DNA of 64,000 nucleotides from Urechis unicinctus (Eukaryota; Annelida; Polychaeta; Xenopneusta; Urechidae): positions 34,243,430 to 34,307,429 of the forward strand of contig CM067356.1 in NCBI GenBank assembly GCA_034190875.2. The letters run 5' to 3'. The notes beneath the pieces were generated by a model. That model did no database searches and was not told where the DNA came from. It was given only the letters and a program-made list of their open reading frames with translations. Both the position numbers and the translations under genes were made by a program. Below, in pieces: positions 57,478 through 64,000 of the stretch. The number at the start of each line of letters is the position of its first letter. Position 1 is the stretch's first letter.

Positions 57478-60244
57478 TCCATTTACATCATGTAGCTGTA
57501 TCTTTCCTTCACTTATCTACAATGTCGTATTAACTAACATGTATCAAGATAATTTCCGTTAAGATAATAGTGTCGTTCCTTTGCATATTGAAGGTGCAGA
57601 GCACAATTTATTGAGAAATTTCCGCATAATTACCCATTAATTGTTACAGAGGAGCACAGTGGAGCTCATGAGACCTTAAAACTATACATTCAACTATATA
57701 ACTGCGCATACAGGTTCTGTGTGATGATGAATACAGTGCATAAAAATACACATAGAGCATGTTTTACCAAGGTACTTGGCCTCACACATAAGCATATGCA
57801 TTACATCTTTGAACCCACAAGTAGGTATAGCTCAGATGCACCTATATGCAAACACAATTCCAACAATAATATCTAAATAACAAAAAACTTTCGTGCCACT
57901 TTCCGGGTTCTTTAAAAACACATCTCGGTTCACTGAAAGTATTTTGTTCCATTTAAAGTTTAATTGAGGTAGGAAATTATCTTTGATCATTTATTCATCA
58001 AAGGTTCAATGGTGCTCTGTCTAAAGTGCGTCACAGAGGTAAGAGTTAGCTGATCAGCGATCGAGGCATTATATGTGCTGAAGAATTGCAACCTTCCTCA
58101 TCCTCATCACGTTCCTGATATTTGACTTTCAGTTCAGTATTTTGGAGCATTTATTCAGGCAGATTTTTTGCCATGACATTATACCTTAAATCAGCATCCG
58201 CTACTACAGGTTCATTTATAAAGCACTGATGATCTTACGATTCAATGTACTAGAAATCGAATATAAAATCACTTTACCTGTGACAAGATACAATTTCCAA
58301 TAAAAACATCGCAATTAAGCATCTAATCGTTTATCAAATGATATGCACATATTGCAATTTCATCAAAGTTGAATTGCATATTATATTATTGCTATTATAA
58401 TGTTGAACCAATCGGCGAACTGACATATAATATGAGACAATTTACCTTTGGAACAGACAGTTGACATCGTAGTCATTTTGTATAAATCATAATTACGTTA
58501 TCAATCAGTTTATACGGATAGTATTGTCGCTCTTGATGAATACAGCATAAACTTAACAGCGATATTCAGAACAACTAAAGTATTTATTGGAAGCTACTTT
58601 GTAACACACGATTTGTGAGTGTTCTTGCGTGTCAAAAGTCGAGGCACTGACGCAATGCTCGGCTTATTAATTGCTATGAGTTTGCAGGACTCTTTGAATC
58701 GTTGAGAGCAAATGCAATATACAAAGACCGGACATCTCGGTTGTCTACTTTTTTACCATTGACAGTTAGTTAGCCTCTGCAAAAATAGAAACACTCATAT
58801 TTCACATCTTTATCATGGCAGCTTTGGCGAACAAGACATCTACTTGAGACTTTGCAGAAAGATAATATTCTACGCTAGTGTAGCCATCTGGATATATGTT
58901 TAGATAGGTATTGGATCGTGCACACTTTGTAGCTATGAACAAATCGTGCTACGCAGAGAAGTCCCGTTTGTCACTACCTACATCGACAGCACCATTAGCC
59001 CCATCGGTATTGGTAATAAAGATGAGTTATGTTTAAAGACCATTTCGTTGGGCTAGGAAGAGTGGCGGCTGCATCTTGTACGTATGACGGGGTAAAAACT
59101 GAGTTGGCAAATTGCCAAAAACATCAGCCACGTGCTGTGACATGACGTAGTTTCATCGTTATAGTTGCCACATAAAATGCAACGACCTTGAATGAAGAGA
59201 ACAATTTCACAGTATCAGGATATTTCTGAGCTAATTATGCCTATTGTTATAGAATCGCTAAGCCGTTGACAGTACTGATGAATGCAACAGAATCACCATC
59301 ATTAATTACCATCCTCCGATTTTGCTTGTCACAATCTAAATTAGACTCGCTCGCACAAACGTTGCATCCAAACAGCGAACTGTATCAAACGTCATCCTAC
59401 GTTTCTCACCATTGCAATTGTTTTCTGATTTGTTGACACCAAATCCGTAATGACTATCCTTCTAGGACAGGACTTAAGAAGGTTAATTTGAGCTCGAGTG
59501 CTTAATTAATACTCTCTCTGCAAGCGGGTATCAACAAATTCTCAAATATATCCTCATCGATAAATTGACCATATTGCAAACACCATTGAAAATCATGAAC
59601 AATGCGTGCTGGTCAGACAATAGGCTTATGTTGGCCAATTAATATTGAACATGCTTGATTGAACTGGTATTTCCTACAATATCGATAAGTTGGGTGAGTT
59701 TAATGATTACATTCAAGCTTGAGATATCCTACCAAAGATTTAAATTGTTGTTCCTGTATCATCAAGACACCATATTGACCAAAGCATATACCTTGCCATT
59801 CCGGTAAACACCATCGAAGAAGAAAATCTCATTTGAATTGTGACTACGTGATGGTCGTTGATATAAATGATAGCATTGTATTTACGGCACATCAAACCGA
59901 CGATAATATCACAATTGTGTTCTATTTGGATAAATACGACGCTGAACCTCCACCACACATGCGAGTTCATCATCTGACACGTATTCTGTTGCCGCCTGAA
60001 TTGCCTTAGAATTATGTCATTATACTCGCACCTAATGGTATTGCATGCATTGCAGTAAAGAGCTCACGAGTCACCCACTTGGATGTTGGATGGTGTTGTT
60101 TTTTATTGAGGGGTTGGCCTTTGATAGGATAGCCATTATGAAATATGCATAGCTTGCTAAATTATTTTTCGTAATGCCGGCAGTCAGGAAATATGAATGC
60201 CTTGGTGTAAGCATCAGAAACATACAACATTTATTGTCCGGTAG
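57473..60244. other. No gene assigned
   Basis: AT-rich unique sequence. A 77-codon minus-strand frame at 59740-59973 has alternating hydrophobic segments but no consistent exon context. Confidence 0.4.
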
Positions 60245-62136
60245 CGCATATGCATGCCTAGACTCACGGAGGTGAACACAGGTTAACCCAGTCATTCTGT
60301 GTCTTGCATCACGCATTCAACAGATGGTCACGATGAAGAAAAACTGTTTGCGATGAGATCTCTTTATTTAGCATCAAAGCACATTGTTTTGTGTAGGTGC
60401 AACAATTGAGAGCTGACCAATGATAAACAAAAGGCATTATGAAACTTGACAGTGAAGAATAGAATTCTCGACAAGGATGTATTTCGGTGAAAATGAATGA
60501 GAACTTATTAGCGTATTCTTAATTTGACCGAATTTTATATATTTCTGTGGCGCTCCTACCTGCGATTACAGGGTCTTCTATTTCGCATTTGGTTGTCAAC
60601 GTGTAATGATTAGTATATCATAGCACTAAAACTTGGCCTATGTTATCTGATTTGGTTGACCATGACCGGATGCAAAAGCTGCATTGCGCACGGCATGATA
60701 TGTGTTGTTGGTCGATCAGAACAGTATGATGTATCCAAACCATCTCTATCCTTATGCCCGTTTGTTGAAATCATGATGTCCAAGCGTGGCAAGCAAGCAG
60801 CATTTGGTTGTGAAACATTGCCATAGCAGCTGAAGCGTCATCATTAAATATTACTATCTTAAAGAAAATGGTCAGCTTGAAAGTTACATTAAGCTACCAG
60901 GTAATAAAAGGTCCTGAAATAATACCATGATTGTAATGGTTGTTTGGTGCAAAGATTCTGCTTAAAAGTGCCTTGAAGCCTCAGCATGGCTAGTCAGAGT
61001 CAGGTTGTTTGGAAAGACAAATGCATACTGTAATATAGTGGGTTTAATAACTAAGACACGAAGTATGTGAAAAAGATATATTTCAAGCCTTTGATTGACA
61101 ACCAAAAGTTGTCAGATATCCAAATCATCAAACCACACTACGACAAAGACGCAATATGGTGGCCATGTTTATGCTGTGACAATCAGTATAGGGTATCCAT
61201 GTGACATCAGCACAGGTCCATGCATCTGTTTCGATTTGTAGTTAATTATTGCCAATCGCTAACATCAATTGATTAAATGTCCTATGTTTAGCTAAGTCTT
61301 TTTGTGAGAGTCCTGCAATACTCGCCCATTACGGCTGTTCTAGAGCTGTGGCAACAATGAGCGCAAACCAAACGATAATATCCGCACTTAGTATGCCTGT
61401 CAACAACTTTTATATCTAATGTAAGCTAGATCCAAATCTCTCTTAGCGATTAAATATGCATTGATAATAAACGGAATATATGGCTACGATTAGTTTTCAT
61501 CAAACAACCTAGATACTTACCAATGTCACAAACACATAGCGCATTTTTGTCACAAACAGAACATAAGTGCGCTAAAAGCTACGGACCACTTCATAATACA
61601 TCGTAGAAATGTCGTCTGTTGGTTTTACTGCCGAGTTTGTGGCATTGCTATAAACAGCCATGGCATAATGCAAACTATTTTCTCTTTTGACGTAAGCAAT
61701 AGACATCGGTGCGTACATCGTCGTGGGATAGAGCGGGTGCATTAACCACAGAGTGCTAATATGTTATTTAACCTCTCCTCGTAGACCTGAGGAATAGAAG
61801 AATATTCATTGACACAAACATTTGGCATTTGCTTCTTGCAAAGTTAATTACAGTTATCCTGCTTGATATTGAATTAATATGACACGTTAGCGTAAGCTTA
61901 ATGACTGCTATACTGAAGGATTGTATAGTTTACATTAACAAGTTATCCTCGGCGATTAATGATTGCGGAAATTGCTCCAGAGCACTATGAGCTATGTAGA
62001 AATGATAACATACAGCCAACTCATGTCAGTAAAAGCGAAAATTGTAATCACTGTTTTTCTGTTTTGTCCTACAAAAAGAATTTCCTACACGTGATTCAAA
62101 AGGTTTACCAAAAGAATTATGTGTCACCACCTCGAC

Positions 62137-62428
<292 letters not shown>

Positions 62429-63300
62429 ACGTTCATGATAATAAGGGAAGTGATTCCCTCTGTGATTGATTGCATTCATCCCTTCCTATATGACACCCTA
62501 AAAGATCAGTGGTCTGGCAATACATCTAGTGCCATTGCATCTCATTCAACGTATGTGATTGTCCACACATTGATCGGCCCTCGAGGCTTGAGAACCTTGT
62601 AATTAATTGCATATGTCGAGTTGTTGTATGAGATAATAATGCTGTGCCGCCGACTTATATAAGCATTTATCACTATCGAGTTGATTGTGTTGCCATTGCT
62701 AAGCCGTTACAAATGTATAACAGCAAACGGGAAATAAACACATTTGGCATATGCAGTGAATGATGAGTGCCGTTTCAACCCCGCCTCTTACGAATACCAC
62801 GCCAACTACACAAAAATGGGATGGTGCGTATTTCAAATAAGCTGACATGCAGGCATCATAACTTAAGCGATGCAGATATGCAAAATAAATCATTGACACC
62901 ATGGGTGAGACACAATCTGCATTGTAATGTTTTGAAATTATTTAATTTTGCAGTATTGCTGGAGTTCAAGCGTCACTGTAAACACGATTCTCGCACATGG
63001 GTTCAGCTATCAATCAGAATCTCAGCATTTGCATCAGTGAAACGTGAAAAAAATCCAATCATCGACATCGGAGCGCGCTGCTGTTTAGCCGATCAAGAAC
63101 ACATCACATACCGCCTCTGCCTATCTCTAATGTAATGCTTGCGAGCCAAGAAGTCAACCAGTAAGCTGAGGTGACTTTCCAATCACAAATTGCCAGCCTT
63201 TCGGGATTACCTCGTCATCTAAGATTAATAGTTTTGCTATACTTAGAACATTGGTGTCCTTGCACAGTCGGACAGGGTTAATAGCAAATACCTCATACGT

Positions 63301-63338
63301 TAAATGCATTCGAATCGTTAAATGCATTCGAATCGTGC
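63301..63338. repeat. 18-bp tandem duplication
   Basis: taaatgcattcgaatcgt occurs twice in tandem; copy 1 of the block has it once, near 43048. Confidence 0.8.
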
Positions 63339-64000
63339 TTGGCCGTATATGGATGATTCGCGATTAGTTCGAAGGTGATACCGTTACATTGTGTTGGTGC
63401 TATTAACTGTGCATCGATGCATCCGCTGCCTCATTTAGCAACAGGGAACAGTTGACCTTTACAAAAGGATATTTATTTGGTATAATTTACCACTTTGTAG
63501 GTCATATTACTTTCCAAAAATATTCTGTGGCTGAAAGCAGGTCATTATCATTACTTTTCTGCTGAATGTAGAGTACGTATTTCATTGATTAATGACATAT
63601 TAGTTCGATTTAACGTAGTCATTGGTAAGCCGTAATGCGTCGTGCAGGAGGTAGCCGAGCTGACTGAAGCCATATACCTCACTGAACACAAGAACGCTTC
63701 TAGGGGCATAAAACTATGCGTCGCATCTATGCAAATTGCGCATTGTTTCATACGGACGACTCATCACCCTCGCCTGCCCGGGAAACGGCACGCAATACAT
63801 ACAAAAACACCTGTCGTGGACGAACCCCGAGAGTCAACAAACTCCTCACTATACGTCAGGTGTGTCATATATTTAGAAATTATGCTTGAAGTAATGCCAT
63901 CGTTTGCATGTACGGTCGTACATTTATCCCGACCTTATAGTTATTACTCAATTTAAGTGTTTATTTGAATTCAAAATAAATATTGTGCCTAAAGAATCGA

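Noticed and set aside
59740-59973. Possible third membrane-protein paralogue
   Set aside because: It has hydrophobic segments and a donor-like site, but no matching first or third exon was found on either side.

Overview
The window looks like nuclear DNA of an invertebrate animal, most likely a mollusc or another lophotrochozoan (low confidence on the clade). The reasons are spliced genes with GT-AG introns, long (AT)n microsatellites, and a mix of an RNase H-bearing LINE, LINE-derived short elements, Tigger/pogo, PIF/Harbinger, MULE-like and LTR retroelements. No bacterial or plant features were seen.

Layout, left to right. From 1 to about 6.9 kb is a tandem satellite of about 1,060-bp monomers. 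Each monomer carries two minus-strand open frames that look like two exons of one unrecognised gene. A spacer follows (6.9-8.1 kb), then a nearly intact 5.68-kb LINE (8126-13801) flanked by a 13-bp target duplication. Next come more spacer and an internally deleted LINE (14244-15170), a second satellite array (15171-21355), a second copy of the spacer and deleted LINE (21.4-24.6 kb), and a satellite remnant (24621-24845). The whole module [array - spacer - deleted LINE] is therefore itself duplicated. Copy 2 retains the empty site of the full-length LINE, and copy 1 retains the empty site of a short LINE tail found in copy 2, so the order of events can be read directly.

From 24.8 to 32.9 kb is a graveyard of nested transposons: a 5'-truncated LTR element on the minus strand, a SINE-like element split by a Tigger DNA transposon, more SINE-like copies, and a MULE-like transposase exon split by a SINE-like insertion. 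From about 32.9 to 37.7 kb is a PIF/Harbinger element with its two expected convergent genes: a DDE transposase broken by one in-frame TGA, and a spliced MADF/Myb-like partner.

The right part (about 38-64 kb) is AT-rich, repeat-poor and almost without long ORFs. A spliced minus-strand gene was assembled by eye at 46728-48078: six exons in consistent phase, 250 codons, four transmembrane segments, a cysteine-containing loop and a tyrosine-bearing tail, resembling the MS4A/CD20-like tetraspan layout. A second candidate membrane-protein gene or pseudogene lies at 52.1-53.2 kb. A block at 38985-44410 is repeated, diverged, in direct orientation at 60245-64000, about 21 kb away.

The annotated genes of the left half are mostly retro- or transposition functions: ORF1 RNA-binding protein, endonuclease/reverse transcriptase/RNase H, integrase and transposases. 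Nearly all carry inactivating lesions. The MS4A-like gene is the best candidate for a working host gene.
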